Positions 42,120-51,110 of a stretch of 64,000 nt of DNA are shown here, piece after piece. The notes beneath the pieces were generated by a model that saw nothing but the letters and a program-made list of their open reading frames with translations, was not told where the DNA came from and searched no databases. Position 1 is the first letter of the stretch. Each line of letters starts with the position of its first letter. Location of the stretch: the NCBI RefSeq assembly GCF_041729615.1, contig NZ_CP154874.1:67001-131000 (forward strand), given 5' to 3'. This stretch comes from Pseudomonas alcaligenes (GTDB taxonomy: Bacteria; Pseudomonadota; Gammaproteobacteria; Pseudomonadales; Pseudomonadaceae). A program made the translations under genes and the position numbers.

Positions 42120-42593
42120 TCAGGGCTGGGCGGGCGGCGCCGGGAACTGCACGACCGGACCCTGGGCGGTCTGGCCCGGTGGCAGGGCGGCCGGCGCCGG
42201 CTCACCGGCCTCGCCCAGCTGGCTGACGAACCGGTGGATGCTGCGCAGGTCGTCATCCGTGAGGATGCGCAGGGCATGGTTGGGCATGGGCGGGCGGTAG
42301 TTGGCGTTGCGCGCCAGCTGCAGCCACTGCTCCTCGTCGAGCCGGGGCAGTACCAGGCGCAGGTTGCTGGCGTAGGTGGTGCCCCAGGGGCCGCTCCAGC
42401 CCAGGCGGTCGCCCAGCAGCCAGGCACTGTCCGGCACCTGGTCCGGGGCCAGCAGGTAGCCGGCGGTATGGCAGTCGTTGCAGCCGGCGATCTGCACCAG
42501 GTAGCGGCCGCGTTCCGCCGAAGGTTCGGCCTGGCCGCCCAGGGGCAGGGCGAGGGTGGCGGCCAGTATCAGGAGTCGATGGGGTGTGCGCAT
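42120..42593 (-). CDS. Periplasmic monohaem cytochrome c
   Basis: The 157-residue product has a signal peptide (MRTPHRLLILAATLALPLGGQA), one haem-binding motif CNDCH (Cys38, Cys41, His42) and the probable axial Met103 in RPPMPNHALRI. The C-terminal 25 residues are Pro/Ala-rich and may be disordered. It resembles small cytochromes that accept electrons from periplasmic dehydrogenases. No partner dehydrogenase is adjacent. It may be unrelated to the nitrate genes downstream. Confidence 0.9.
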   Translation of the reverse strand: MRTPHRLLILAATLALPLGGQAEPSAERGRYLVQIAGCNDCHTAGYLLAPDQVPDSAWLLGDRLGWSGPWGTTYASNLRLVLPRLDEEQWLQLARNANYRPPMPNHALRILTDDDLRSIHRFVSQLGEAGEPAPAALPPGQTAQGPVVQFPAPPAQP

Positions 42594-42670
42594 GTCAGGC
42601 TTCTCGGTTGGGCGCCTCTGGGCGGGCGCTAACCGTGTAAACCTAGAGCGTTCACCGACCGTTCGCCAAT

Positions 42671-43111
42671 CTACAGCCAGTTCACCTCGGGGAACTTGGC
42701 GCTGAACTCGGCGGCCATGGGGACCACCTTGCCCTGGCCGTAGTCGAAGAACACGAAACCGGACTTGGCCAGGGCGATCAGGGTGGCGTCGGCCGGGCGG
42801 CTGATGCGGAAGATGATGTCGCCGCCATAGCGGTTGAAGTCCATCACGCCTACCTCGAACAGCAGCTGGTCGCGGGCATGGGATTCGGCGCGGTACATGG
42901 TGGCGAGGTCGGTGACTATGATGCCGGTACCGCTGTCGGAGGTTTCGCGGATGCCGTGATCGAACAGAAAACGCGCGCGGGCCTCGGAGATCATCGAGAT
43001 CATGGCATCGTTGCTGAGGTGATTGGCGCCATTGATGTCGGTACTGCGCACCGTCATGTGGGTCTGGTAGCGGAACTGTTGGCGGGAAAAATCGAGCTGG
43101 AGACGGGCCAT
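42671..43111 (-). CDS. Hotdog-fold acyl-CoA thioesterase (4HBT type)
   Basis: The 146-residue protein has the 4-hydroxybenzoyl-CoA thioesterase layout: strand VRSTDINGANHLSNDAMISMISEARARFLFDHG with the catalytic Asp-Asn region (TDINGANHLSND), then YRAESHARDQLLFEVGVMDF. The substrate is not evident. A GTG directly precedes the ATG at 43111 and could be an alternative start. It is divergent from the ZIP-like gene. Confidence 0.88.
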   Translation of the reverse strand: MARLQLDFSRQQFRYQTHMTVRSTDINGANHLSNDAMISMISEARARFLFDHGIRETSDSGTGIIVTDLATMYRAESHARDQLLFEVGVMDFNRYGGDIIFRISRPADATLIALAKSGFVFFDYGQGKVVPMAAEFSAKFPEVNWL

Positions 43112-43177
43112 CACTGCTGCCTGCGGGGAATCGGAGCGGCCAGTCTAGCGGCTCGGGTGGAGTCTGGAGGAGGGGGT

Positions 43178-43921
43178 ATGGACTGGGGGATGCTGGCGCA
43201 GGCCGGCCTGTGGGGTGTGCTGGCGGCCAGCAGCCTGCTGCTGGGGGCCTTGCTCGGCGTGTTCCTGCGCCTGTCGCGGCGCCTGGTGGCGGCCTTGCTG
43301 GCCTACGGCAGCGGGGTGCTGATCGCCGCGATCTGCTTCGAGCAGATTCCCGAGGCCGAGCGCCTCGGCGGCCTGGCACCGACCCTGTGGGGCATGCTCG
43401 CCGGCGGCCTGGCCTTCGTCGCCGCCAACGAGTGGCTGGAGCGCCTGGAACTGCGCCATCGCGGCCGCGAGGCCGGCGGCCAGGCGCACATGGCCGGGCT
43501 GCTGATCGCCGCCGGGGCCTTTCTCGACGGTATTCCGGAGTCGGTCGGTCTCGGCCTGGGCCTGCTCGACAGCGGTCAGGTCAGCCTGGTGATGCTGGCG
43601 GCGATCTTCCTCTCCAACCTGCCGGAGGGCCTGGCCAGCGCCGCCGGGCTGCGCGGCGAGGGGCGCAGCGTGTTCTACGTGCTGCGCCTGTGGGGTGGCA
43701 TCGTGCTGCTCTCGGGCCTGGCGGCGATGGCCGGACCGGGCCTGTTCGCCAGCCTGTCACCTTACTGGCTGGCAGTGGCCCTGGGTTTTTCCGCCGGCGC
43801 GGTGCTGTGCATGCTGGTCGATGCGATGATCCCCGAGGCCTTCGCCGAAACCCATGCCATGACCGGGCTGATCACCCTGTCCGGCTTCATGACCGCGCTG
43901 GCGCTGGAGAAGCTGATCTGA
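43178..43921 (+). CDS. ZIP/GufA-like membrane protein with altered metal site
   Basis: The 247-residue protein has about eight hydrophobic segments and aligns with the ZIP divalent-metal transporter fold. The two diagnostic helices read FLDGIPESVGLGLG and IFLSNLPEGLASA where canonical members have HNxPEG motifs: the histidines are replaced by Asp and Ser and the first Asn by Gly. The Pro-Glu pairs remain. It may transport a different cation, or have another membrane function. GGAGGAGGGGG precedes the ATG at 43178. Confidence 0.8.
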   Translation: MDWGMLAQAGLWGVLAASSLLLGALLGVFLRLSRRLVAALLAYGSGVLIAAICFEQIPEAERLGGLAPTLWGMLAGGLAFVAANEWLERLELRHRGREAGGQAHMAGLLIAAGAFLDGIPESVGLGLGLLDSGQVSLVMLAAIFLSNLPEGLASAAGLRGEGRSVFYVLRLWGGIVLLSGLAAMAGPGLFASLSPYWLAVALGFSAGAVLCMLVDAMIPEAFAETHAMTGLITLSGFMTALALEKLI

Positions 43922-43979
43922 CCGCCGCGGTTGACTGGGGTACAATGCGCGGCGTTTTCGACCTGCCTGTGAGCCCGCC

Positions 43980-44669
43980 ATGTCCACCCCGATCATCGTT
44001 GCCCTCGACTTCCCCTCCCGTGACGCCGCCCTGGCCCTGGCCGAGCGCCTGGACCCGCGGCTGTGCCGGGTCAAGGTCGGCAAGGAGCTGTTCACCCGCA
44101 GCGGCCCGGCGGTGGTCGAGGCACTGCAGGCCAGGGGCTTCGAGGTGTTCCTAGACCTGAAATTCCACGACATCCCCAATACCACGGCGATGGCGGTCAA
44201 GGCCGCCGCCGAGCTGGGCGTGTGGATGGTCAACGTGCACTGCTCCGGCGGCCTGCGCATGATGGCGGCCTGTCGCGAGGAGCTGGACAAGCTGGCCGGT
44301 CGCAAGCCGCTGCTGATCGGCGTGACCGTGCTGACCAGCATGGAGCAGCAGGACCTGGCTGGTATCGGCCTGGACATCGCGCCGCAGGAGCAGGTGCTGC
44401 GCCTGGCCGCGCTGGCCACCCAGGCCGGCATGGACGGCCTGGTCTGCTCGGCTCAGGAAGCACCGGCGCTCAAGGCCGCGCACCCGACCCTGCAGCTGGT
44501 CACCCCGGGCATCCGCCCGGCCGGCAGCAGTGCCGACGACCAGAAGCGCATCCTCACCCCGGCCCAGGCCCTGGCCGCCGGCTCCGATTACCTGGTGATC
44601 GGCCGCCCGATCAGCCAGGCCGCCGACCCGGCCCAGGCGCTGGCCACGATCGTCGCCGAGCTGGCCTGA
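43980..44669 (+). CDS. pyrF: PyrF, orotidine 5'-phosphate decarboxylase
   Basis: PyrF decarboxylates OMP to UMP, the last step of pyrimidine synthesis. The 229-residue barrel has the substrate Lys in RVKVGKELF, the catalytic [10 protein letters not shown] signature, and [16 protein letters not shown] phosphate-binding loop. Length is standard. Confidence 0.98.
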   Translation: MSTPIIVALDFPSRDAALALAERLDPRLCRVKVGKELFTRSGPAVVEALQARGFEVFLDLKFHDIPNTTAMAVKAAAELGVWMVNVHCSGGLRMMAACREELDKLAGRKPLLIGVTVLTSMEQQDLAGIGLDIAPQEQVLRLAALATQAGMDGLVCSAQEAPALKAAHPTLQLVTPGIRPAGSSADDQKRILTPAQALAAGSDYLVIGRPISQAADPAQALATIVAELA

Positions 44670-44811
44670 TCCTATCCAGACGAGTGATGGAGCGACCGGT
44701 GCTTCATCACTCCTCTGCATGACCCGGCACATGGCACCCTGATAGTGCTGCTCGCCGGCGCTCGCGCTGGCTAGACTCCGCTCATTTCCAACTCCCTGCG
44801 AGGATGCAGAC

Positions 44812-45573
44812 ATGAGCATGACCTTCTCCGGCAAAGTAGCCCTGGTAACCGGCGGTGCCGCCGGCATCGGCCGCGCCACCGCCCTGGCCTTCGCGGCCGA
44901 GGGCCTGCAGGTGGTGGTGTCCGACGTCGACGTGAGCGGCGGCGAAGGCACCGTGCAGCTGATCCGCGACGCCGGTGGCGAGGCCCTGTTCGTGCGCTGC
45001 GACGTGACCCGCGACGCCGAGGTCAAGGCACTGATGGAGCAGGTGGTGGCCGCCTACGGGCGCCTCGACTACGCCTTCAACAACGCCGGCATCGAGATCG
45101 AGAAGGGCAAGCTGGCCGAGGGCAGCGAGGCCGAGTTCGACGCCATCATGGGCGTCAACGTGAAGGGCGTGTGGCTGTGCATGAAGCACCAGCTGCCGCT
45201 GCTGCTGGCCCAGGGCGGCGGTGCCATCGTCAACACCGCCTCGGTGGCCGGTCTCGGCGCCGCGCCGAAGATGAGCATCTACGCCGCCTCCAAGCACGCG
45301 GTGATCGGCCTGACCAAGTCGGCCGCCGTCGAGTACGCGAAGAAGAAGATCCGCGTCAACGCCGTGTGCCCGGCGGTGATCGACACCGACATGTGGCGCC
45401 GTGCCGCCGAGGCCGACCCGAAGAAGGCCGAGTTCGTCGCCGGCATGCACCCGGTCGGGCGTATCGGCAAGGTCGAGGAGATCGCCGCCGCGGTGCTTTA
45501 CCTGTGCTGTGACGCGGCCGGCTTCACCACCGGCCACGCGCTGGCGGTGGATGGCGGGGCCACCGCGATCTGA
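44812..45573 (+). CDS. Short-chain dehydrogenase/reductase
   Basis: The 253-residue classical SDR has the NAD(P)-binding TGGAAGIGRA, NNAG, catalytic Ser in NTASVAG, and YAASK (Tyr-x3-Lys). The Asp in VVSDVDVSG at the end of beta-2 favours NAD(H). The C-terminus GHALAVDGGATAI is typical of SDRs acting on ketones, glucose or hydroxy acids. A well-spaced GAGG precedes the ATG. A terminator follows; it is a single-gene unit. Confidence 0.93.
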   Translation: MSMTFSGKVALVTGGAAGIGRATALAFAAEGLQVVVSDVDVSGGEGTVQLIRDAGGEALFVRCDVTRDAEVKALMEQVVAAYGRLDYAFNNAGIEIEKGKLAEGSEAEFDAIMGVNVKGVWLCMKHQLPLLLAQGGGAIVNTASVAGLGAAPKMSIYAASKHAVIGLTKSAAVEYAKKKIRVNAVCPAVIDTDMWRRAAEADPKKAEFVAGMHPVGRIGKVEEIAAAVLYLCCDAAGFTTGHALAVDGGATAI

Positions 45574-45577
45574 CAGG

Positions 45578-45602
45578 AAGGGCGCCGCAAGGCGCCCTTT
45601 TT
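45578..45602 (+). terminator. Rho-independent terminator of the SDR gene
   Basis: AAGGGCGCC and GGCGCCCTT pair around GCAA, followed by further T. The rest of the interval to 45856 holds no other feature I can support. Confidence 0.88.
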
Positions 45603-45856
45603 GCATTCTGTTACGACCAGTAGTTCCTTTGGCTTAAAAAGCCAGTTACAAGGCTTGGCCGGCTCGTCAAGAATCGCTGGCCGGCGGCCTGGCGGTCGGT
45701 GTCTGCATTCGAGCGCGAGTGTCAGAGCCTGTCAGGCGAGCCGTTGCGACCCGTCGTGGCAGGACTACGACGAGAAGCAGCAACGACCCATGGCGCGGCC
45801 TGGCGCCCAAACGGATTTTTGCAACAGGCCAATGACTGTTCCGGAGAACAACAAGA

Positions 45857-46753
45857 ATGACCGCAAGTGCCTTGAATACCCTGTTCCTGCCCATCGCCCT
45901 GGGCATCATCATGCTCGGGCTGGGGCTGTCGCTGACCCTGGCGGACTTCGCCCGGGTGGTGAAGTTTCCCAAGCCGGTGCTGATCGGCCTGGGCTGCCAG
46001 CTGCTCCTGCTGCCGCTGGTGTGCTTCTTCATCGCCAAGGGCTTCGGCCTGGCGCCGGCCCTGGCGGTCGGCCTGATGCTGCTGGCGGCCTCGCCCGGCG
46101 GCACCTCGGCCAACCTCTACAGCCACCTGGCGCATGGCGACGTGGCGCTGAACATCACCCTGACCGCGGTGAACTCGGTGGTGGCCATCCTCACCATGCC
46201 GTTCATCGTCAACCTGTCGCTGGCCTACTTCATGGAAGGCGACCAGGCCATCCCCCTGCAGTTCGCCAAGGTGCTGCAGGTATTCGCCATCGTCCTCGGC
46301 CCGGTGGCCATCGGCATGGTCATCCGCAAGCTGGCGCCGGGCTTCGCCAATGTCATGGAGAAGCCGGTGAAGATCATCTCCGCGCTGTTCCTGGTGCTGG
46401 TGGTGGTGCTGGCCTTCATCAAGGACTGGAATACGGTGGTCGACTACGCCCCGGTGGTGGGCCTGGCCGCGCTGCTGTTCAACCTGATCAGCCTGGCCGT
46501 GGGCTACGGCGTGCCGCGCCTGATGAATCTGCCGCGCCGCCAGGCGGTGGCCATCGGCATGGAGATCGGCATCCACAACGGCACCCTGGCGATTGCCCTG
46601 GCGCTCAGCCCGATGCTGCTGAACAACCCCACCATGGCGATTCCGGCGGCCATCTACAGCTTCATCATGTTCTTCACCGCCGCCGCCTTCGGCTGGTGGG
46701 TCAACTTCGCCCATGGGAAGGAGCTGGCGGCCGAGGAGGCCGAGGCGGCCTGA
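45857..46753 (+). CDS. BASS-family sodium:organic-anion symporter
   Basis: The 298-residue protein has nine to ten membrane segments and the bile-acid:sodium symporter signatures: ALAVGLMLLAASPGGTSANLYSHLAHGDVALNITLTAVNSVVAILTMPF and ALSPMLLNNPTMAIPAA. The bacterial substrates are usually small organic anions such as pantoate, pyruvate or sulfonates; none can be assigned. GGAG lies 9 nt upstream of the ATG. Confidence 0.93.
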   Translation: MTASALNTLFLPIALGIIMLGLGLSLTLADFARVVKFPKPVLIGLGCQLLLLPLVCFFIAKGFGLAPALAVGLMLLAASPGGTSANLYSHLAHGDVALNITLTAVNSVVAILTMPFIVNLSLAYFMEGDQAIPLQFAKVLQVFAIVLGPVAIGMVIRKLAPGFANVMEKPVKIISALFLVLVVVLAFIKDWNTVVDYAPVVGLAALLFNLISLAVGYGVPRLMNLPRRQAVAIGMEIGIHNGTLAIALALSPMLLNNPTMAIPAAIYSFIMFFTAAAFGWWVNFAHGKELAAEEAEAA

Positions 46754-46767
46754 GTTTGCACCGCAAC

Positions 46768-46798
46768 AAAAAAGCCCGGGACCTGCCCGGGCTTTTTT
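46768..46798. terminator. Bidirectional Rho-independent terminator
   Basis: A 13-bp stem AAAAAAGCCCGGG / CCCGGGCTTTTTT with a 5-nt loop lies between the convergent BASS and BenE genes and gives T-tracts in both directions. Confidence 0.95.
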
Positions 46799-46811
46799 CT
46801 GGGCGATCGGC

Positions 46812-48011
46812 TCAGCGCCGGCGCCAGTTGAGGATCAGCAGGGTCACGGCACCGCCGACCAGGCCCCAGAAGGCCGAGCCGATGCCCAGCAGGGTCATGC
46901 CCGAGGCGGTGATCATGAAGGTGACCAGCGCGGCGTCGCGCTCGGCCGGCGCCTGCATGGCCTGGGCCAGGCCGTTGCCGATCGAGCCGAGCAGGGCCAG
47001 GGCGGCGATGGACAGCACCAGGGCGCTGGGCAGGGCGATGAACAGGGCGGCCAGGGTAGCGGCGAAGATGCCGGCGAGGCCGCAGAACACGCCATTCCAC
47101 AGCGCCGCGGTATAGCGCTTGCGCTTGTCCGCATGGGCCTCGGCGCCGGTACAGATGGCGGCGCTGATGGCGGCCAGGTTGATACCGTGGGAGCCGAAGG
47201 GCGCCAGCAGCAGCGAGGCGATGCCGGTGGTGGCGATCAGCGGCGAGGGTGGCACCTCGTAGCCGTCGGCGCGCAGCACGGCGAGGCCGGGGATGTTCTG
47301 CGAGGCCATGGCCACCACGAACAGCGGGATGCCGATGCTGATCGCCGCGTTCAGGGAGAAGCTCGGCGTGGTCCACACCGGTACCGCCAGCTCCAGCTTG
47401 AACTGGCTGAAATCTAGCAGGCCCTGCGCTGCCGCCGTCACGCCGCCCACCAGCAGCGCGGCGAGCACCGCATAGCGTGGCGCCAGGCGCTTGCCGAACA
47501 GGAAGGTGAAGAACATCGCCAGCACCAGAACGGTACTGGTCGGCGCGGCGACGAAGATCTCGCTGCCGATGCGGAACAGGATGCCGGCCAGCAGCGCCGC
47601 CGCCAGCGAGGCGGGCAGGTGGCGCATGACCCGCTCGAAGGCGCCGGACAGGCCCAGCAGGCTGAGCAGCAGGGCGCAGACCACGAAGGCGCCGATCGCC
47701 TCCGGGTAGCTCACCCCCGGCATGCTGGTGATCAACAGGGCGGCGCCCGGCGTCGACCAGGCCACCACCACCGGCGCGCGGTAGCGCAGCGACAGGCCGA
47801 TGGTGCAGATGCCCATGCCGATCGACAGTGCCCACAGCCAGGAGGAGATCTGCGCGGCGCTCAGGCCGGCGGCCTGGCCGGCCTGGAACATCAGCGCCAG
47901 CGAGCTGGTATAGCCGGTGAGGGCGGCGACGAAGCCAGCGACCACGGCGGAGGGGGCGGAGTCGGCCAGCGGGCGCAGGCGGGTGGAGGTGTCCATGGCT
48001 TCCAGGGTCAT
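46812..48011 (-). CDS. BenE-family benzoate/H+ symporter-like transporter
   Basis: The 399-residue protein has about twelve membrane segments and the BenE hallmarks: GFVAALTGYTSSLALMFQAGQAAGLS, VVVAWSTPGAALL, and FGSHGINLAAISAAICTGAEAH. Benzoate is the known substrate for BenE, but no benzoate catabolic genes are nearby. The ATG at 48011 overlaps the stop of the LysE gene by one base; a second in-frame ATG at 47996 is possible. Confidence 0.92.
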   Translation of the reverse strand: MTLEAMDTSTRLRPLADSAPSAVVAGFVAALTGYTSSLALMFQAGQAAGLSAAQISSWLWALSIGMGICTIGLSLRYRAPVVVAWSTPGAALLITSMPGVSYPEAIGAFVVCALLLSLLGLSGAFERVMRHLPASLAAALLAGILFRIGSEIFVAAPTSTVLVLAMFFTFLFGKRLAPRYAVLAALLVGGVTAAAQGLLDFSQFKLELAVPVWTTPSFSLNAAISIGIPLFVVAMASQNIPGLAVLRADGYEVPPSPLIATTGIASLLLAPFGSHGINLAAISAAICTGAEAHADKRKRYTAALWNGVFCGLAGIFAATLAALFIALPSALVLSIAALALLGSIGNGLAQAMQAPAERDAALVTFMITASGMTLLGIGSAFWGLVGGAVTLLILNWRRR

Positions 48012-48625
48012 CACAGGCTTCCCTTGACGTCGATCAGGATAGGGTAGAGCGAGGCCACCAGCAGCAGCGCCATGCCGATATTGAAGACGCGCAGCACGCG
48101 CGGGCGGTCCAGCCAGCGCCGCAGCAGGCTGCCGGCCACCGTCCACAGGCCGACGCTGGGGCAGTTGACCAGGGCGAACAGGGCGGCGATCAGCAGCACG
48201 TTGAGCAGGAAGCCCTCCTGCGGCGTGTAGGTGGTGATGGCGCCGATGGCCATGATCCAGGCCTTGGGATTGACCCACTGGAAGGCCGCCGCCTGGAGGA
48301 AGGTGAAGGGCTTGCCGGTGGTCTTGCCGTCGGCATCTGGCGCGCCGCTGCCGGCGATCTTCCAGGCCAGGTACAGCAGGTAGGCGGCGCCGGCGTAGCG
48401 CAGCGCCGTGTACAGCGGCGGGAACTGCTCGAACAGCTGGCCGAGGCCCAGGCCCACGGCGGCCACCAGCAGCATGAAGCCCAGGCTGATGCCGAGCATG
48501 TGCGGCAGGCTGCGGCGCACGCCGAAGTTCACGCCCGAGGCCAGCAGCATCATGTTGTTGGGGCCCGGTGTCACCGAGGTGACGAAGGCGAAGAGGACGA
48601 AGGCGAGCAGCAGTTCCGAGGTCAT
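48011..48625 (-). CDS. LysE/RhtB-family amino-acid exporter
   Basis: The 204-residue protein has six membrane segments and the family signature TSVTPGPNNMMLLASGVNFG near the N-terminus, with FQWVNPKAWIMA in the middle. Members export basic amino acids, homoserine lactone or related metabolites. It is the first gene of a coupled unit with the BenE-like transporter. Confidence 0.92.
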   Translation of the reverse strand: MTSELLLAFVLFAFVTSVTPGPNNMMLLASGVNFGVRRSLPHMLGISLGFMLLVAAVGLGLGQLFEQFPPLYTALRYAGAAYLLYLAWKIAGSGAPDADGKTTGKPFTFLQAAAFQWVNPKAWIMAIGAITTYTPQEGFLLNVLLIAALFALVNCPSVGLWTVAGSLLRRWLDRPRVLRVFNIGMALLLVASLYPILIDVKGSL

Positions 48626-48763
48626 GGTGGTTCTCCGTGGATGCTGGCAGCCTATGCGCAGCTCACCCGGGCGTCGCGGTACAGCGGCTCCGACAATCGT
48701 CGGTACAGTTTCAGAGAGGCGTTGGGGTGAGCGAGACTGTTCCCATTACACAAGGAAATCGCC

Positions 48764-49405
48764 ATGGATCAGCACAATCCCTACGCGGCGCCACAGGTGG
48801 AGCTGGTGGAGGCCCGGGTGCCGCCACAGCTGCCGGGCTGGAGCGCGGGGCAGCTGCGGGTGCTCGGCTGGCTCAGTCTGGCGACCGCGTTGGCCACGGG
48901 CGCCGCACTGGTCGCGGCTTTTCTCTCGGCCTCCGAGCAGGCCACTGCCGCCGCCAGGGTCGGGGAGTGGCTGGGCACCCTGTCGACCCTGCTGGGCTGT
49001 TACCTGCTGCTGCGTTTCAAGGCGTTTCTCGAGCAGCGCTTTGCCGCCGGGAAGCTTGCCGCCCCGGTCTATCTGATTATCCTCAGCAGCCTGCTGAGCG
49101 AGGGACTGCACTGGGTGTGGGGCGATGCCATCTTCGCCCGTCTCGACTGGCCGACCCTGAGCTACTTTGGCCTGCTCGCGCTGATGGGGCTGGCAACGCT
49201 CTGGCTGGGCATCGTGTTGCTGAAGGTGAGGGACCCTTACCCCGTGCTGCGGGTCATGGCCTGGCTGGAGGTGGTCGGCGGCATCATGGCCGCCAGCGTG
49301 ATCCTGATAGTGCTGGCCTTCATTCCGCTGCTGGCGGGCACAGTCGCCTCGGCCCTGGTGTTCTTCCGCGGCGCCCGCGAACTGGAGGGGCAAGGCAACG
49401 CCTGA
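48764..49405 (+). CDS. Polytopic membrane protein of unknown function
   Basis: The 213-residue protein starts with a soluble MDQHNPYAAPQVELVEARV segment, the 'NPYxxP' start common to a group of uncharacterised bacterial membrane proteins, followed by five hydrophobic helices. No catalytic motif is visible. It is convergent with the MarR gene, with only 3 nt between their stops. Confidence 0.78.
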   Translation: MDQHNPYAAPQVELVEARVPPQLPGWSAGQLRVLGWLSLATALATGAALVAAFLSASEQATAAARVGEWLGTLSTLLGCYLLLRFKAFLEQRFAAGKLAAPVYLIILSSLLSEGLHWVWGDAIFARLDWPTLSYFGLLALMGLATLWLGIVLLKVRDPYPVLRVMAWLEVVGGIMAASVILIVLAFIPLLAGTVASALVFFRGARELEGQGNA

Positions 49406-49408
49406 ACC

Positions 49409-49861
49409 TCAGGCTTCTGCGCCGCCCTGGCGGGCCTTGCTCAGCGCCTGGTTGACCTCAAGCCAGGCCTGCAGCGCCGGCTCGCCGACTTCTTCCAGCA
49501 CCCGCTGCAGCAGCAGGGTCTGCTCGCGGCGCAGGGCCTGCTCCAGGCGCGCGCCCTCGGCGGTGAGGCCGAGCTGGCGTTTGCGCTTGTCCTCGGTCGC
49601 CGCCACGCTTTCTACCAGGCGCATCTCCTGCAGTTGGCGCAGGGGGATGTTCAGCGCCTGCTTGCTCACGCCGAGGTAGGCGAGCAGCTGGCTGACGCTG
49701 AGCCCCGGCTGGCGGGCGATGAAGAACAGGATGCGGTGGTGCACGCGCGACAGGCCGCGCCTGGCCAGCATTTCGTCGGGCTTGGCGGTGAAGGCCTGGT
49801 AGCCGAAGAAGAAGGTCGCCATGGCGGTCTGCTGGGCGGTGGCTTTTTTCAGGTCAAGCAT
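49409..49861 (-). CDS. MarR-family transcriptional regulator
   Basis: The 150-residue protein has the winged helix at about 35-105 (LSRVHHRILFFIARQPGLSVSQLLAYLGVSKQALNIPLRQLQEMRLVE, wing ATEDKRKRQLGLT). The ATG at 49861 gives the conserved MarR length; the frame continues through the operator and is not used there. It is divergent from the aminotransferase gene and probably binds the perfect palindrome between them. Confidence 0.9.
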   Translation of the reverse strand: MLDLKKATAQQTAMATFFFGYQAFTAKPDEMLARRGLSRVHHRILFFIARQPGLSVSQLLAYLGVSKQALNIPLRQLQEMRLVESVAATEDKRKRQLGLTAEGARLEQALRREQTLLLQRVLEEVGEPALQAWLEVNQALSKARQGGAEA

Positions 49862-49893
49862 ATTGACGTATCCATTCCGGTCGTCGTAGTTTC

Positions 49894-49910
49894 GGTCAAA
49901 CAGTTTGACC
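49894..49910. promoter_or_regulatory. MarR-type operator GGTCAAACAGTTTGACC
   Basis: A perfect 8-1-8 palindrome lies in the 82-bp divergent interval. Each arm contains TTGACC in one direction, so the arms may also serve as -35 elements for both genes, coupling autoregulation to control of the aminotransferase. Confidence 0.7.
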
Positions 49911-49943
49911 CAATTTTCCCTGCCTGTGCTACCGGTGATCTCC

Positions 49944-51110
49944 ATGGCCTTCTCCGAACGCGTTGCCCGCCTGAAAAGCTCCCTGATCCGCGAAATCCTC
50001 GCTGCGGCGCAGCGTCCGGAGGTGATGTCCTTCGCCGGCGGCCTGCCGGCCGAGCCGATGTTGCCGCAGGTGGACTGGAGCGAGATGCCGGCCTCGCTCG
50101 GTCAGTACGGCATGAGCGAGGGCGAGCCGGCGCTGCGCGAGGCGGTGGCCGCCGAGGCGCGCAAGCTGGGCGTACCCTGTGAGGCCAGCCAGGTGCTGAT
50201 CACCTGCGGCTCGCAGCAGACCCTGGACCTGGCCAGCAAGCTGTTCATCGATCCGGGTACGGAAATTCTCGTTGAGGCGCCGACCTACCTGGCCGCGCTG
50301 CAGTCCTTCCAGCTGTTCGGTGCCGACTGCATCACCGTGCCGCAGGAGGCCGACGGGCCCGAGCTGGAAGCCCTGCGTGAGCGCCTGCAGCAGCACAAGC
50401 CAGCTTTCGCCTACCTCATCCCGACCTTCCAGAACCCGTCTGCCGTGCGCTACAGCGAGGCCAAGCGCGACGCCGTGGCGGCGCTGCTCGACGAGTTCAA
50501 CGTGACCCTGATCGAGGACGAGCCGTACCGCGAGCTGGTGTTCGATGCCGGCAGCGCCACGCCCATCGTCAGCCGCCTCCAGCGCACCAGCTGGATCTAT
50601 ACCGGCACCGTATCCAAGACCCTGCTGCCGGGCCTGCGCGTGGGCTTCCTGATCGCCAGTGCGGACCTGTTCCCGCATCTGCTGCGCCTGAAGCAGGCGG
50701 CCGACCTGCACACCAACCGTATCGGCCAGTGGCAGGCCCTGCAGTGGCTGGGCAGCGACAAGTACCGCGCGCACCTGGCCGAGCTGCGCGACTTCTACCG
50801 GGTGCGCCGCGACGCCATGCAGGCGGCGCTGGAGGAGCATTTCGGCGACCTGGCCAGCTGGCAGGTGCCGCAGGGCGGCCTGTTCTTCTGGCTGACCCTG
50901 AAGGACAAGCTGGATACCCGCACCCTGCTGCAACCGGCCATGGCGCAGAACGTCGCCTTCATGCCCGGCGAGCCGTTCTTCGTCGACCCGGACGCCAACC
51001 CCGGCCATCTGCGGCTTAACTTCAGCCACGTACCGCCGGAGAAGCTCGGCGAAGGCCTGCGCCGTCTGGCGGCAGTCATCCGTGCGGCGCAGGCCCAGGG
51101 AGGTCAATGA
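49944..51110 (+). CDS. PLP-dependent aminotransferase (class I/II)
   Basis: The 388-residue fold-type I enzyme has the PLP Lys225 in TGTVSKTLLPGLRVGF, LITCGSQQTLDLASKLF, the Asn of TFQNPSA, and EDEPYRELVF. The sequence resembles the 2-aminoadipate/MocR-catalytic group that acts on aromatic or long-chain amino acids. The ATG at 49944 is chosen over an in-frame start at 49905 inside the operator. The last codon overlaps the GST start (ATGATG). Confidence 0.92.
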   Translation: MAFSERVARLKSSLIREILAAAQRPEVMSFAGGLPAEPMLPQVDWSEMPASLGQYGMSEGEPALREAVAAEARKLGVPCEASQVLITCGSQQTLDLASKLFIDPGTEILVEAPTYLAALQSFQLFGADCITVPQEADGPELEALRERLQQHKPAFAYLIPTFQNPSAVRYSEAKRDAVAALLDEFNVTLIEDEPYRELVFDAGSATPIVSRLQRTSWIYTGTVSKTLLPGLRVGFLIASADLFPHLLRLKQAADLHTNRIGQWQALQWLGSDKYRAHLAELRDFYRVRRDAMQAALEEHFGDLASWQVPQGGLFFWLTLKDKLDTRTLLQPAMAQNVAFMPGEPFFVDPDANPGHLRLNFSHVPPEKLGEGLRRLAAVIRAAQAQGGQ

